Origin: Balanoglossus misakiensis
Lineage: Eukaryota; Hemichordata
Length of the DNA stretch: 64,000 bases
Direction of reading: 5' to 3'
Assembly: GCA_040954595.2 (NCBI GenBank)
Contig: CM082580.2
Coordinates: 4,526,001 to 4,590,000, forward strand
The notes under the pieces are model-generated. The model saw nothing but the letters and a program-made list of their open reading frames with translations, searched no databases and was not told where the DNA came from. This document shows, piece by piece, positions 24,573 through 36,496 of the stretch (its first letter is position 1; the number at the start of each line of letters is the position of its first letter). Position numbers and translations under genes: made by a program.

Positions 24573-26774
24573 ATAATCCGGGCATATGATATATTGGACG
24601 CAAGTGTGCGAATATGCACGTATCTGCTCCTGGTAAACACGATAAACCAAATCACGATTTCCCATGGAAATATTTTAAAGGTAAAACATGTGTTATTTGT
24701 TTTGGCGGGGTTATAGTTCTATACTTGTCTCGAATACAGTGTTTTTTTGTAATATTAATGTAATAGCTTGATAAATTGATGTGAATGTGTGCATGTAGTC
24801 AAAAATTTAAAGATGTTGATCCAGTTGAAATAAAATGAAATGCATTGACTAATGCAAATTGAGATTGGTAAAGTGATCACAATTTACTGGGCTTATGATG
24901 CAAACTAATATACACAGATAATGATTTAAAAATTAACTATCTACGTATCATCGATAACATTAAGCGATTACCATTCTGGAATTTTGGTCTCATCTTGCGT
25001 GTACCTGGCATAATTGCAAGCATACGAAGGACGAGCTTGCTAAAGGTATAGGTTGCGGTCTACACAACGTTCACACACATCTTTTTACAAACAACCCCAC
25101 AAATCGAAACATTGCATCGAAGAACAACAGTGTCACCTTGGTGGAGGGCTGTGGAGTTGGCGAATGAATGAAATCACCTGCGAATTCGACAAGGGGTCTT
25201 TTTGGCGGAAGGACTCCCGCGTTTTGCTGACCTCTCTTTTCAACGGGAATGAAAGGGGTCTCTTGTAAGACATGGAATCCACTTTCACGACAGGGGGTGT
25301 TGGACGGTCTTTTGTTGATAGCTTTCCAAAGATGACTGGGCTCTTTATGAGATGGGAGGCCTTCGTTGGAAGATTACTCTTGTTAGATGGCAGCTGTCGT
25401 ACTTTGTGTCGCAGTGGATATCAACTTACCGGCAAACTGTTCAATGCACGATTTGATCGCTGCAATCTCGATTATCTGTGCTCCTCTCACGAAAGATGTA
25501 AATCTTTTTGCGTCAAAATCATAATATATAATGTGCCTTTCTCGGTGTGTGTATCAACAGTGCTATCGTCGTTACGCTGTACGTTCTAAAAGTGAGAATG
25601 CTAAAAGTGAGAATGGAGAAATCGTATAGATTAAGATAAACAGTCACTGTGGTACCGAGTGACACAGGATTTAGTTTTGATGAACGACTCCCTCCTCGAA
25701 GACACGACTAAAACGAGTTTCTTTTAAATTAGGGTTTAGCTCCAGTGATAATTATAGGTTAGGCTACTTGTTACTATGATAAGCGAAGAGCAAGAAAACT
25801 ATGTGGCAATTCCCTAGTATAATAACCAAAAGAAAACGGCTTACTCTAAGCCACCAGGGCTGTCTTTTTGCAATAATTTCGTTATATTACTTTTGTTGTG
25901 TTATGTTATTTTATTCAATTCCATATTACTGTGTATTGTTACATGTGTACAAGAATGGTTTGTGCAATTATATTTTAGGGTACACCCCAAAATATGGCCG
26001 TCTCTGTGGAACTTCATATAAACGCTGAGTATTGTTATTATGCTCAGTGAAATTGAAACAAAATCAATAGGAGTTGTTAAAACTAATCTATATTGCAATA
26101 ATAGCCAAAAATTCCACCGGAAATCATTCATCATTTCTCTAATATAAATGAGGCAAACGTTGAGTTTTCGAAGGTCCACGAAAATGCACGTCACGTAGGG
26201 CCTAACCACTGAGTAAATTAAGTTTATACTTTAAGGGGGTCTTCAGACTTCGATAATTGACAGAAAAAATACCTTCCCCGAATACAGCCCGTTTTATGTG
26301 TCACATCGGAAAATCGGCCTGCATCGCATACTTACTTCGATGCGTCGTTGGCATAGCAACAGTATACTGCAAGTAACAATTATCTCAGAAGTTGGCCATC
26401 AATTAGGATTTCACTTTGTTTCTCTTCCCGTGGTTATACCGTGATAATTGTTTCCCGCTGCGGCGATTCTGATCATTTTTGTCGTTTGCTGCGTTATTCA
26501 CCCACAGCAAATAAAGCACGTGACCCGTCCCAGCTAGCCAATGAAATGTTGTATATCTGCCCGCGGTAGGGCAAGTAGGCGTCGATGTCAGTTATGCTCT
26601 GAACGTGATTGGGTAGGATCTATTATTCTGTTGATTTGACTGCTTACTATTCATACAGACAGCTGCCAGTTCGACTTCCGAAAAGTATTAAACTCCCCGG
26701 ATTCACAACGTGATTTAGAACATCTATAAAGCGTGGGCAGAAAGGTTAGATACTGAGCAATTTTGTTGTACTGT

Positions 26775-27095
26775 GGCCCAGAAGACGATTTCAGCGCTCT
26801 GCAACCAAGATTCAGCGCTCGGCAATCAAGTTTCAGCGCTCCGGGACCATTTCAGCGCTCGGCAACCAAGATTCAGCGCTCCGGGACTTCAACAAGTTTC
26901 GGCGCTCCGCAACCAACTTTCACTTTCAGCGCTCTGCGAAGTTATAAAGGGAAAGAGGCTCCACAACTCAATTATTGTTGAAGTCCCGGAGCGCTGAAAC
27001 TTGGTTGCGGAGCGCTAAAATGGTCCCGGCGCGCGTAGACTTGATTGTGAAGCGCTGAAACTTGGCTGCGGAGCACTGAAATCGTCTTTTGGGCC
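26775..27095. mobile_element. Small foldback element built of CAGCGCTC repeats
   Basis: The left arm (about 26775-26895) contains five or more units of the type TTTCAGCGCTC-GCAACCAAG. The right arm (about 26979-27095) is its inverse complement with scattered differences. Ends are GGCCCA(G/A)AAGACGATTTC and its complement. The spacer of roughly 85 bases contains further CAGCGCTC motifs. There is no coding capacity. It sits 165 bases before the larger foldback element. Confidence 0.85.
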
Positions 27096-27366
27096 ATATT
27101 ATAACTGCATGAAGTGTTGACTTATATTATTTTTCTCCGCCAATACCAAAAATTGTCACTTCTAAATCGGAGTTATTCTTTTTGAATGTGGTTACGGTCG
27201 TGGTGGAAATAGGGCTGGCCTACTTCTCGTTTTACTGCCAGTGTATGGAAACGGGTGAGACTAAAACGAAGGAAACCGAAGGAAACCGAAGGAAACTGAA
27301 GGACACTGTTTTTTCCATATTTTAGTGCGAATGAAATGGTTTTCTCTATGCTGGTGGCCGAAGGAC

Positions 27367-27915
27367 TGGTTTAGCTTCGAATTAAACGCCGAAGGAAAGC
27401 GAATGACGCTGATTTATCCATATTTAAGTGCGAAGGAAAAGGTTTTCTCTATGCTGGTGGCCGAAGGACAGGTTTAGTTCGGTAATTAATTATGCTGGTG
27501 GCCGAAGGACAGGTTTAGTTCGGTAATTAAAGCCGAAGGACGGGTGTAGCTCCGTAATTTTGGCCGAAGGAAAGCGAAGGACACTGATTTATCCATATTT
27601 TAGTGCGAAGGACGTGGTTTTCTCTATGCTGGTGGCCGAAGGACAGGTTTAGTTCGGTAATTAATTATGCTGGTGGCCGAAGGACAGGTTTAGTTCGGTA
27701 ATTAAAGCCGAAGGACGGGTGTAGCTCCGTAATTTTGGCCGAAGGAAAGCGAAGGACACTGATTTATCCATATTTTAGTGCGAAGGACGTGGTTTTCTCT
27801 ATGCTGGTGGCCGAAGGACAGGTTTAGTTCGGTAATTAATTATGCTGGTGGCCGAAGGACAGGTTTAGTTCGGTAATTAAAGCCGAAGGACGGGTGTAGC
27901 TCCGTAATTTTGGCC
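27367..27915. repeat. 175-bp tandem array in the left arm of the foldback element
   Basis: GGGTGTAGCTCCGTAATTTT recurs at 27542, 27717 and 27892, a period of exactly 175 bp. Each unit carries an internal duplication of TATGCTGGTGGCCGAAGGAC. The copies are nearly identical, so this is a recent amplification. The rest of the left arm (to about 28350) has related but diverged modules. Confidence 0.88.
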
Positions 27916-28745
27916 GAAGGAAACCGAAGGACGCTGATTTTTCCATATTTTAGTGCGAAGGACGAGGTTTTCTGTATGCTAGAGGCCGAAGGACTGGTTT
28001 AGCTTCGAATTAAACGCCGAAGGACGGGTGTAGCTCCGTAATTTAGGCCGAAGGAAAGCGAAGGACGCTCATATCTCCATATTTTCGGCCGAAGGACGAG
28101 GTTTTCTGTATGCTAGAGGCCGAAGGACAAGTGTAGCTCAGTAATTTAGGGCGAAGGAAACCGAAGGACGCTGATTTATCCCTATTTTCGGCCGAAGGAC
28201 GAGGTTTTCTGTATGCTAGAGGCCGAAGGACAAGTGTAGCTCAGTAATTTAGGGCGAAGGAAACCGAAGGACAGTCATATTTCCATTTTTTAGGGCGAAG
28301 GAAAAGGAAGGACAGTCATATTTCCATATTTTAGGGCGAAGGACACGATTCTCTCACGATTATCAGAGACTTGGCGTCAGCTAGTACACGTCTGACCAGA
28401 GTTACTGATATCAATGTCGAGATCTTAAGTAGAGTGTCATGTTTACACGAAACAAAACTAAACAAACATACCTCATAGAAATGCTATCACTAATTCTACG
28501 TAACAATACTTTTGAATTAAACAACAAATTCTACAAGCCAACATGCAGTTGTACCGTGGGCTCAAATGCTTCACCGGGAATAGCCGACATTACGTTCCAT
28601 GAACTGGAAATGAAAAACAACTGACAAAAAACGATCTCAACACAAGATCACACTATTGATATCCTAATTCCGAGATACAGAGAGATGGATACTAATGTCC
28701 TTCTCCCTAAAATATGGAGAATCACTGTCCTTCGCTTTCCTGAGT

Positions 28746-29560
28746 TAGGTGCGGAATTGTGTCTTATCATGCTCTTTTCACGTCCATGGTCTTATTGAAG
28801 GGGCATTTCTAAACTACATGTATTGTCTAAGGAAGCTAATTTAGCTAATAATGATAAACACGGCTTTTTTCAAGATAATTATCACTTTCTAAATATCGTT
28901 CTAAACTTTCTAAACTAGCAGCAGTTTAGAAAGTTGGACTACTTGGGCGTTTACAAATGTACGGCGTACACTTTGGAAGTAGGCTTGGAATGAAGAGAGA
29001 GACGGGATGGCCAGTACTTCGGTGGGAAGTCAAATGTGATCTTTGTTTTATTTTAACAGTATATATAGTCGAAGTTCTAACTCTGACATTTTACAACACC
29101 TCATAATGGTAGAACAATGGTGTTAAGACATTGATTAACCTGAGACTTCAGTCGTTGCACAGAACAATGGTGTCATACAAACGAAGCCCATATCTCAATA
29201 AACTGAGAGGAGTTTTGAGATAAGGCTTGATTTGGGCAATAAACGATTCCCAACATTCTCCCGTCCGCAAATATTGAAATTGAAATGCACCAATTGAAAT
29301 CATACATGAAAATTCCGCAAATATTGGAATGGAAATACAGCACTTATATCGTCGGCAGAAAATTTTAGTCGGGGGGGGGGGGGGTTTCTAAACTGTGGCT
29401 AATTTATAAATTTAGAACGATATTTAGAAAGCGATAATTATCGTAGTGATAATTATCCTTAAAACTTAGATAGTTTAGAACTATTTAGCTACAGCTAATT
29501 TAGCTTTCTACACTTGTAGCTAAACTTTCTAAAAACGATAAAACACAATTCCGCACCTTA
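28746..29560. mobile_element. Inverted-repeat element nested in the foldback element
   Basis: AGGTGCGGAATTGTGT at the left pairs with ACACAATTCCGCACCT at the right. Further inside, GATAATTATCACTTTCTAAA and TTTAGAACGATATTTAGAAA-type blocks also pair, giving arms of up to about 200 diverged bases. It splits a CCTTCG-repeat module of the host element: CCTTCGCTTTCCTGAG before it, CTTCCCTTCGCCC after it. No reading frame for a transposase was seen. Confidence 0.72.
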
Positions 29561-29739
29561 CTGGCTTCCCTTCGCCCTAAAATATGGAGATATGAGCGTC
29601 CTTCGCTTTCCTTCGGCCTAAATTACGGAGCTACATCCGTCCTTCGGCGTTTAATTCGAAGCTAAACCAATCCCTTGGCCTCCAGCATACAGAAAACCGT
29701 GTCCTTCGCACTAAAATATGGAAAAATCAGTGTCCTTCG

Positions 29740-30815
29740 GTTTCCTTCGGCCAAAATTACGGAGCTACACCCGTCCTTAAGCTTTAATTACCGAACTAAA
29801 CCAGTCCTTCGGCCCCCAGCATAGAGAAAACCACGTCCTTCGCACTAAAATACGGATAAATCAGCGTCCTTCGCTTTCCTTCGGCCAAAATTACGGAGCT
29901 ACACCCGTCCTTCGGCGTTTAATTCGAAGCTAAACCAGTCCTTCGGCCTCTAGCATACAGAAAACCGTGTCCTTCGCACTAAAATATGGAAAAATCAGTG
30001 TCCTTCGGTTTCCTTCGGCCAAAATTACGGAGCTACACCCGTCCTTAAGCTTTAATTACCGAACTAAACCAGTCCTTCGGCCCCCAGCATAGAGAAAACC
30101 ACGTCCTTCGCACTAAAATACGGATAAATCAGCGTCCTTCGCTTTCCTTCGGCCAAAATTACGGAGCTACACCCGTCCTTCGGCGTTTAATTCGAAGCTA
30201 AACCAGTCCTTCGGCCTCTAGCATACAGAAAACCGTGTCCTTCGCACTAAAATATGGAAAAATCAGTGTCCTTCGGTTTCCTTCGGCCAAAATTACGGAG
30301 CTACACCCGTCCTTAAGCTTTAATTACCGAACTAAACCAGTCCTTCGGCCCCCAGCATAGAGAAAACCACGTCCTTCGCACTAAAATACGGATAAATCAG
30401 CGTCCTTCGCTTTCCTTCGGCCAAAATTACGGAGCTACACCCGTCCTTCGGCGTTTAATTCGAAGCTAAACCAGTCCTTCGGCCTCTAGCATACAGAAAA
30501 CCGTGTCCTTCGCACTAAAATATGGAAAAATCAGTGTCCTTCGGTTTCCTTCGGCCAAAATTACGGAGCTACACCCGTCCTTAAGCTTTAATTACCGAAC
30601 TAAACCAGTCCTTCGGCCCCCAGCATAGAGAAAACCACGTCCTTCGCACTAAAATACGGATAAATCAGCGTCCTTCGCTTTCCTTCGGCCAAAATTACGG
30701 AGCTACACCCGTCCTTCGGCGTTTAATTCGAAGCTAAACCAGTCCTTCGGCCTCTAGCATACAGAAAACCGTGTCCTTCGCACTAAAATATGGAAAAATC
30801 AGTGTCCTTCGGTTT
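29740..30815. repeat. 268-bp higher-order tandem array in the right arm
   Basis: The marker CTTAAGCTTTAATTACCG occurs at 29776, 30044, 30312 and 30580, a period of exactly 268 bp over four copies. Each 268-bp unit is two related half-units of about 134 bp, one with CCCCCAGCATAGAG and one with CCTCTAGCATACAG. The copies look nearly identical by eye. Confidence 0.92.
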
Positions 30816-30981
30816 CCTTCGGTTTCCTTCGTTTTAGGTTATGCTTATGGAAACACTTTACCATACTTCTTTTCTTTGAAGACTTATAATATCGTTATTT
30901 TTTGCTTCTGCTGTTGTTGTTGTCGTTGTTGTTTCTTATTTAGGAAACCATAAGACTTTTGGAGGAATACAATTTTGGATA

Positions 30982-33900
30982 ATGTCACAACTGAACGTGA
31001 AGAAGGCGCGTGCACTCCCCGATGCGCACAGCGCAACTATCAGTAATTTTCAATTGAGCGAATATAGCACTGGTGATCTGGTAACCTTGAGCGATGCGTC
31101 TGAGTCCGTGCAGAATTTGTTCGGTTGGAAAGGCGGCTACTGGAACTGCGATCCCATGAGAAAATCCGGCAAGAGATGGCAGCTGACGAAGATGATGGCG
31201 CTGACGATGATCCCGATCATCACCTTGGCTGCCCTGGCGAGCAACAACTTGAAAGTCGTCATGAAGGCCAACGAGGCATCGTTCAAAATCCGCCAGGCTA
31301 TTTCGTTCGGTAGAGAGCTCGGAAAGTTCCTCCACCATCTTCAGAACGAGCGGGACATGACGACGCTGTACCTGAGCAGCATCAGCCCGCTGAGCCGGCA
31401 GTTCCTGACGGACACGTACCCCGACACCGATTCGGCGCTCTCCGAAATTACTGGCTGGCCTGTCGATTCCAGCAACCTGGTCCTGAACTTGGACTCCAAG
31501 GAGTCCTTTCAGAGGTACCTCGACACGCACCGGCGCGACTTGTACATCTCGTCGTCCACCATGTTCGATGAGATTGAATTCTACTCCAACTCCATCAAGT
31601 TTTTTATCGACTGGCTGTACGAGACCATCGGACAATTTCGTGGCTCTGGACAGACATGGACGACCCTCGTCGGTTACCAACTTCTCATCGTGAGCAAGGA
31701 GGACGTCGGAGTTGAACGCACTCTGGGCTCGGTCTACTATTCGCAGGGGAAGTTTACAGACTACAGCCATTTTGTAGACTACCTCGAGAAGGCTTACAGA
31801 GCGAAGGGCAACTTTGAGGCTTCCTGGCAATACGCTCCCGAAATCAAAGAATTCCACGACGAGTTAATGGGCGAGCTGCCAGGCGACGTTGTAAGGTCTA
31901 TTTCTGATATGCGAGAGACTATCCGACAGAACGTCAACGTTGACGCCTCGTGGTCCACGGCAAACTACTGGTATGCAAATATGACAAGCTACATGGAAAT
32001 CCTGCTCCTCATACAAGACAGGCTCTCTGATAAAATCTTGCAAAATATGGCCGATGAAATAGCTAGGGACTTCCAGAATCTGGGCTTGGTGGTGTTTGTT
32101 CTGGTCTTGACGTTGGTCGTCGGTCCCGTCGTTCTGTTTCTGGTGAAGAAATCTACGTCCAGCATGCAAACATTCGCTGCTAGTCTGATGGGTCAGAGTA
32201 GAGCTCTACGACGCGAACGCAAACGCGCAGTGTCCCTACTCTACCGTCTCTTGCCAAGAGCAGCGGCGACGCAATTGAAGAAAAACCAACAAGTGGCCCC
32301 GGAAAGTTTCAAAACATCCACCATTTTCTTTTCCGATATCGTCGGGTTTACATCCATTTGTTCCCAGAGCAGCCCACTGCAGGTGATACGCATGCTCAAT
32401 ATGATGTACTCCTGTTTTGACGATCGCATCGAGAAATATGACGTGTACAAGGTGGAAACCATCGGAGACGCTTACATGGTAGTCTCAGGTACGTATGCTG
32501 ACGTAAACACTTGTGTCTTTTCTCTCAACTTGTGAGTTCCGCAAAAAAGATTGTGGGGAAAAATTTGAAAGATTTCGTCATTTTTCTTCTCTCTACAATT
32601 CCCGATGATTTTGAGAATGAACACAATTGGTCCTGTAATGTACACGACAATACAAAATGCAATATTGGCTTCTTTAAAGGTATACAGTCACCTATGCAGA
32701 TTTAGCAACAGTTACCATGGTAAATTGAGATCTGACCAATCACAGATTTTCAGTGGGTGGCACACGCGAAAAAAGAGCGCCACCATACGTTCTTTAGAAC
32801 ACTCAAATACGCCATTTCAGCTTTATATGGCGATATGTAAATTGGAGGTGACCGTATACCTTTAATGCCGATCAATCTACAGCTCTGTTTATAAGCTAAC
32901 TATAGAATGTTTTTATTCTCTTTTCCACACGTACAGGTGTTCCTAAGCGGAATGGCAATAACCACGCTGGTTTTGTCGCAACTCTGTCACTTGACCTTGT
33001 ATTCCACGTTTCAAGCTTGATAATATCCCATCTACCAGGAGTCGTCCTGAGACTGCGCATCGGTATCCATAGCGGTATGCCTTTTAAAGATATTTACCTC
33101 ACAGCACATATCTAGCACATGTGAACCATTATGAATGACCGACACCCTGGTCTTTCTTTACAGTTACATATATTAAACTTTAAAGGGACCGAGAAACGTA
33201 TTGTTATTTAAATGCAACCGGACCAACTTGTGGTTTAAAGCTACCTACATATATGACCTGTTTCCGACTATCCATCCATCCACCCATCCGTACCTTCGCT
33301 CCATCCGTCCGTATTACCATATTATAATCTGTATTTCACTGTATATTTTTTTAATCTAAATTCTGCTATAGAAGTAGAGGTTTTCTGACCTCGCTTCATG
33401 TATTACAGATTAGATTTCTAAATGAAAGGTTACAAGGTGTGTGGAAATCACAAGAGAAAGGCGTTGGTACTTGTTGAAGAGAAGTTGATGAATATTTGAA
33501 CGTATACCTATATGAAAAGTGTTACGTACAATGGAATACTGTTTGCATTTCAGGTCCTGTTGTCGCTGGTATTGTTGGAACAAAGATGCCCCGTTACTGT
33601 TTATTTGGCGACACCGTCAATATTGCTGAACGAATGGAGAAATTTGGAGAACGTAAGTCCACCGTCAAACGTGGATGATTTGTCGATGCTCAAAATATCA
33701 GTACAGCCGAAAACGAAAAACCTATCTTCTTCAGCTGTTTTAAGAGCAACGTCGAATTTCCAGTTGGCGTACTTCCGAACCTAACCTGTTATAGAAACGC
33801 ATGGAAACTCATTAAAGTTACATCTCTACACTTAGTTTAACTAAAACGATAATACTAAATGTATTAAAGGTGATTTCACACAAAAAAATCTAACGAAACT

Positions 33901-34873
33901 TTTCCTTCAAGATTATAGAAAACAAAGGGTGGGCTACCTAATAATACTTTTGAAACACGATTTCGAGACCCAGATCACCTACTTCTGGCAGTTCAAATGC
34001 GGGCCTATGACAAAATACTCAAAGAGAAAAACAAATCATTGGATCAATCGGTATGACAGTTTATCAGTACGCATTGAAACTTCAGGAGATAGGGCCTCCA
34101 AGACAAGAATAAGTGCTAGAAACGAACGTAGAACATCATAACTCACGTGCAAGTGATCTTGTCTCCTTTCAGCAAACCGTATACATGTCAGTCAGGAAAC
34201 CTATGATATCCTGATGCAGCTGGGTGGATACTACCTTAGTGAACGTGGCATGACAGAATTAAAGGTAAATTGGACATTCATTGCATTTTGTCATTTGAGC
34301 TTAGCACGTGTTAACATTACTTTATGATCCTCGCTTTTCAGGTGACTGTGCCGTTCTCTCAGATATCATTGATTTAAAGTAGATTCTTTGACGCGTGTAT
34401 GTATATCATGTTGTATTGACCCTGTGCAACGCGGTCCGGGCGGACGGAGGCCAATCTATTGGCAACCGATTGTACAGTGGTTCATCATATATTTGTACTT
34501 TCTGTTCCTAATGAACATAACAGAAAAAAGTCGGTCATCTGAGAGCTTTAAAGAATTGATATTGCATTTTGTTTTGTTTTGTTTTGTGTGTGTGTTTTTT
34601 ATTTTGTGTGTTTTTTGCGTTGCGCTAAGCTGTTCTTTACGCCGAATCATGTTCTACACCATACATTTTCATTGTCGCAAGATGTTTACAAATATTTGCC
34701 TCCCCGGTTAATCATGGTTAATGATTTCAATTTCTGACGTATTTCAGGGCAAAGGGTTTCGATTCACGTACTGGTTAAATGGAAAGGATAACTTTGATCC
34801 CGAGGCCACCTCTGTCGTAAGCGGCGCAACAACGTCATTGAATGTACCTACCATAAGATCGAAAAACTCGTGA
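30982..34873 (+). CDS. NIT-domain transmembrane guanylate cyclase, copy A, 5 exons
   Basis: A predicted 653-residue membrane guanylate cyclase making cGMP from GTP. Exons: 30982-32488, 32937-33074, 33554-33652, 34173-34264, 34748-34873. Seen: cytosolic N-terminus, TM1 about 71-88, a helical NIT-type domain about 98-345 ([21 protein letters not shown] and [12 protein letters not shown] match the family pattern), TM2 about 368-388, then a class III cyclase domain about 441-640. Metal Asp452 ([10 protein letters not shown]) and Asp496 (GDAYMV), guanine-type Glu492 and Cys564, and Asn571/Arg575 are all intact. There is no kinase-homology domain, unlike natriuretic-peptide receptors. NIT domains sense nitrate/nitrite in bacterial NasR; animal NIT-GCs (Platynereis) act in nitric-oxide signalling. 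The ligand here is inferred only. ATG chosen as the first in the open frame. Confidence 0.92.
32674..32865. mobile_element. TTAA-flanked MITE (family 2) in an intron of cyclase A
   Basis: The element at 32678-32861 (184 bp) begins AGGTATACAGTCACCT and ends AGGTGACCGTATACCT. TTAA lies on both sides (32674-32677 and 32862-32865). TTAA duplications are the hallmark of piggyBac-type transposition. The interior shows GGTGGCACACGCG and GCGCCACCAT blocks shared with 49035-49212 and, inverted, with 36326-36492. Confidence 0.9.
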
Positions 34874-35217
34874 ATAATAACCCGGAAATCAGCGCTTCTG
34901 ATACTTTCGCAGGAACACTTTGAAACGGTTTTTAAAATTTATCTTACAACTGAGTTTTCAACCCATAATGATAATATGTACTTTTGACCATTTAATCGTC
35001 TCATCATGTATACGTGTGTCACGAAATTGATACCTTATCAATAATTATACACTGGTAGCTAAGAAATTACTTTTACCGAAAGCTTGGTGTAAGCAAATAA
35101 TTTGACTTCGCTTGGTTTGGGCAGCAAGTTGGTAACTCGGAGTTAGTTTTATCTTTATTCTTTATCTTTATATTTCCTGTAAGTTGTGTGGCATGGTGGC
35201 GGCCTTTTACATGAACA

Positions 35218-35223
35218 AATAAA
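35218..35223 (+). terminator. Candidate poly(A) signal of cyclase A
   Basis: AATAAA about 345 bases after the stop codon of the NIT-domain cyclase, in an AT-rich stretch. Confidence 0.45.
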
Positions 35224-36321
35224 TTTATTATTATATTATTATTAGTTTGACCAGGTATCAGCGAGTGAATTGCGGTTTACATGAATTTATGGCTCATTAT
35301 ATATTTTGTTGGGTCAGAGAAGTAACTACACAGTGAATGTATATTTAGACATCTTGCTATTACTATTACTACAGCTATACTATAGTACTACCATCATTTT
35401 TGTTTTAATTTTGCGGCCGGTTATTTTTTACAGCAAGCCGTGTAACGAATCGCTGTTAGTATTTTTAGCTTTGTTTCATTGTAGTACTTTACTATACTAT
35501 ATATTCGCTGTACACCAAACACTGAATTATACAGTTCCCAGTTAGCGTTTAATGTACTGCTGGTTACAAATACCACCACTTTGCGTATTTATTTCCTTCA
35601 TGCTTCACAAAATTCATCGAAATAGAAACATCAATTCCAGACCTGCGTTTCTCTGAAGAATGTCATAAATCAATCGTTTCACACACAAGACAATATACAA
35701 ATACAAGCTTGTAAATCCCTCCTTTATTTTCTTGTTTGACATGTTACCATCAGATCATTGTAATCAGCATTCAAGTAGAAACCCATTAAAGTCACAACAC
35801 GTGAGTAGTTAAAGCTCCAATTGCTGCTAGTTTTAGCATATGTCAACGGATAACATATTTCAATCTTCTCGTTGTCCTAATAGTGCTATAAGTCGAAAGA
35901 TAACAACATTTGGGATTTGTGGAGATTATAATACCCATGTGTGCAAACTGCGGTAGTTGTGCACTCTAGCAATGGGCCGGTGAATAAACGAGTGCGACAA
36001 CCGTTTATTATATAACTTGTTCATATATAAATTTACAACCACAATCCGGCCGTGACAATGTGTTTGCGCATGCGCATCAGTAGGCTCATTTAAATGGACC
36101 ATTCTGAGTTTGAAAGTAAACTCAGGAAAGTATTGCAAAACATGGCAACTATTGGAGCTCTTGAAGTTGTGTTCTCACATTCACTGCAATAAAACACGAA
36201 AAACTACAAGGATATGTTCCGCTGTGCCACATAAATCATGAAGGTACAAATTGCAACTCGTTGTGTTAGTAAATTCGTAACTTTCAGTAATTATGAAAGC
36301 AGATTTTACATTAGCCATGGT

Positions 36322-36496
36322 TTAAAGTTATACGGTCACCTCTAATTTACATAATTGTGCCTACATTGTCAAAGGGGCTTGTCTATAAGTGCACTTGTTT
36401 TCGCGTGTGCCACCCACTGAAAATCTGTGATTGGCTAAATTTAAATTTTCCATGGTAACAGTGCTGAAATTTGCATAAGTGACCGTATATCTTCAA
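36322..36496. mobile_element. Family 2 MITE, diverged inverted copy
   Basis: Begins TTAA then AGTTATACGGTCACCT (36326) and ends GTGACCGTATATCT followed by TCAA (36493-36496). The block GTGTGCCACCCACTGAAAAT is the reverse of that in the other copies, so the element is inserted in the opposite orientation. One flanking TTAA has mutated to TCAA. Confidence 0.82.

Larger units (their letters stand above)
27261..30837. mobile_element. 3.6-kb foldback element with CCGAAGGA repeat arms
   Basis: Ends are CTAAAACGAAGGAAACCGAA and its complement (CTTCGTTTTAG at the right). The left arm (27261 to about 28350) is made of short modules each carrying CCGAAGGA or GCGAAGGA. The right arm (about 28690-30837) carries the same modules inverted, and is interrupted by a nested element at 28746-29560. 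A unique loop of about 340 bases (28350-28690) lies between. No transposase frame was seen. No convincing target duplication was found at the outer ends. Such long internally repetitive inverted arms are typical of FB-type foldback transposons. Confidence 0.88.
24034..30981. other. Transposon-rich intergenic region between OSGEP and the first cyclase
   Basis: No coding exon was found. Contents in order: OSGEP 3' UTR, a half MITE at 24469-24572, about 2.1 kb of unremarkable sequence, a small foldback element (26775-27095), a large foldback element (27261-30837) with another element nested in it, then 144 bases leading to the cyclase ATG. A splice-acceptor-like pyrimidine tract ending TTATTTAG at 30943 hints at an upstream non-coding exon of the cyclase gene. 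Confidence 0.6.

Noticed and set aside
25053-25589. Two adjacent frames of 71 and 105 codons
   Set aside because: No similarity to any family I know, no splice partners and no codon or motif evidence for coding.
27261-30837. Regularly spaced short repeats resembling a CRISPR array
   Set aside because: The repeats are inverted between arms, the intervening sequences are repeated too, and the genome is clearly animal with spliced genes. It is a foldback element.
30985-31857. A 290-codon open frame on the minus strand opposite cyclase A exon 1
   Set aside because: It is antisense to a well-supported NIT/cyclase exon whose GC-rich codons leave the opposite strand open. The predicted protein has no family features and low-complexity composition.
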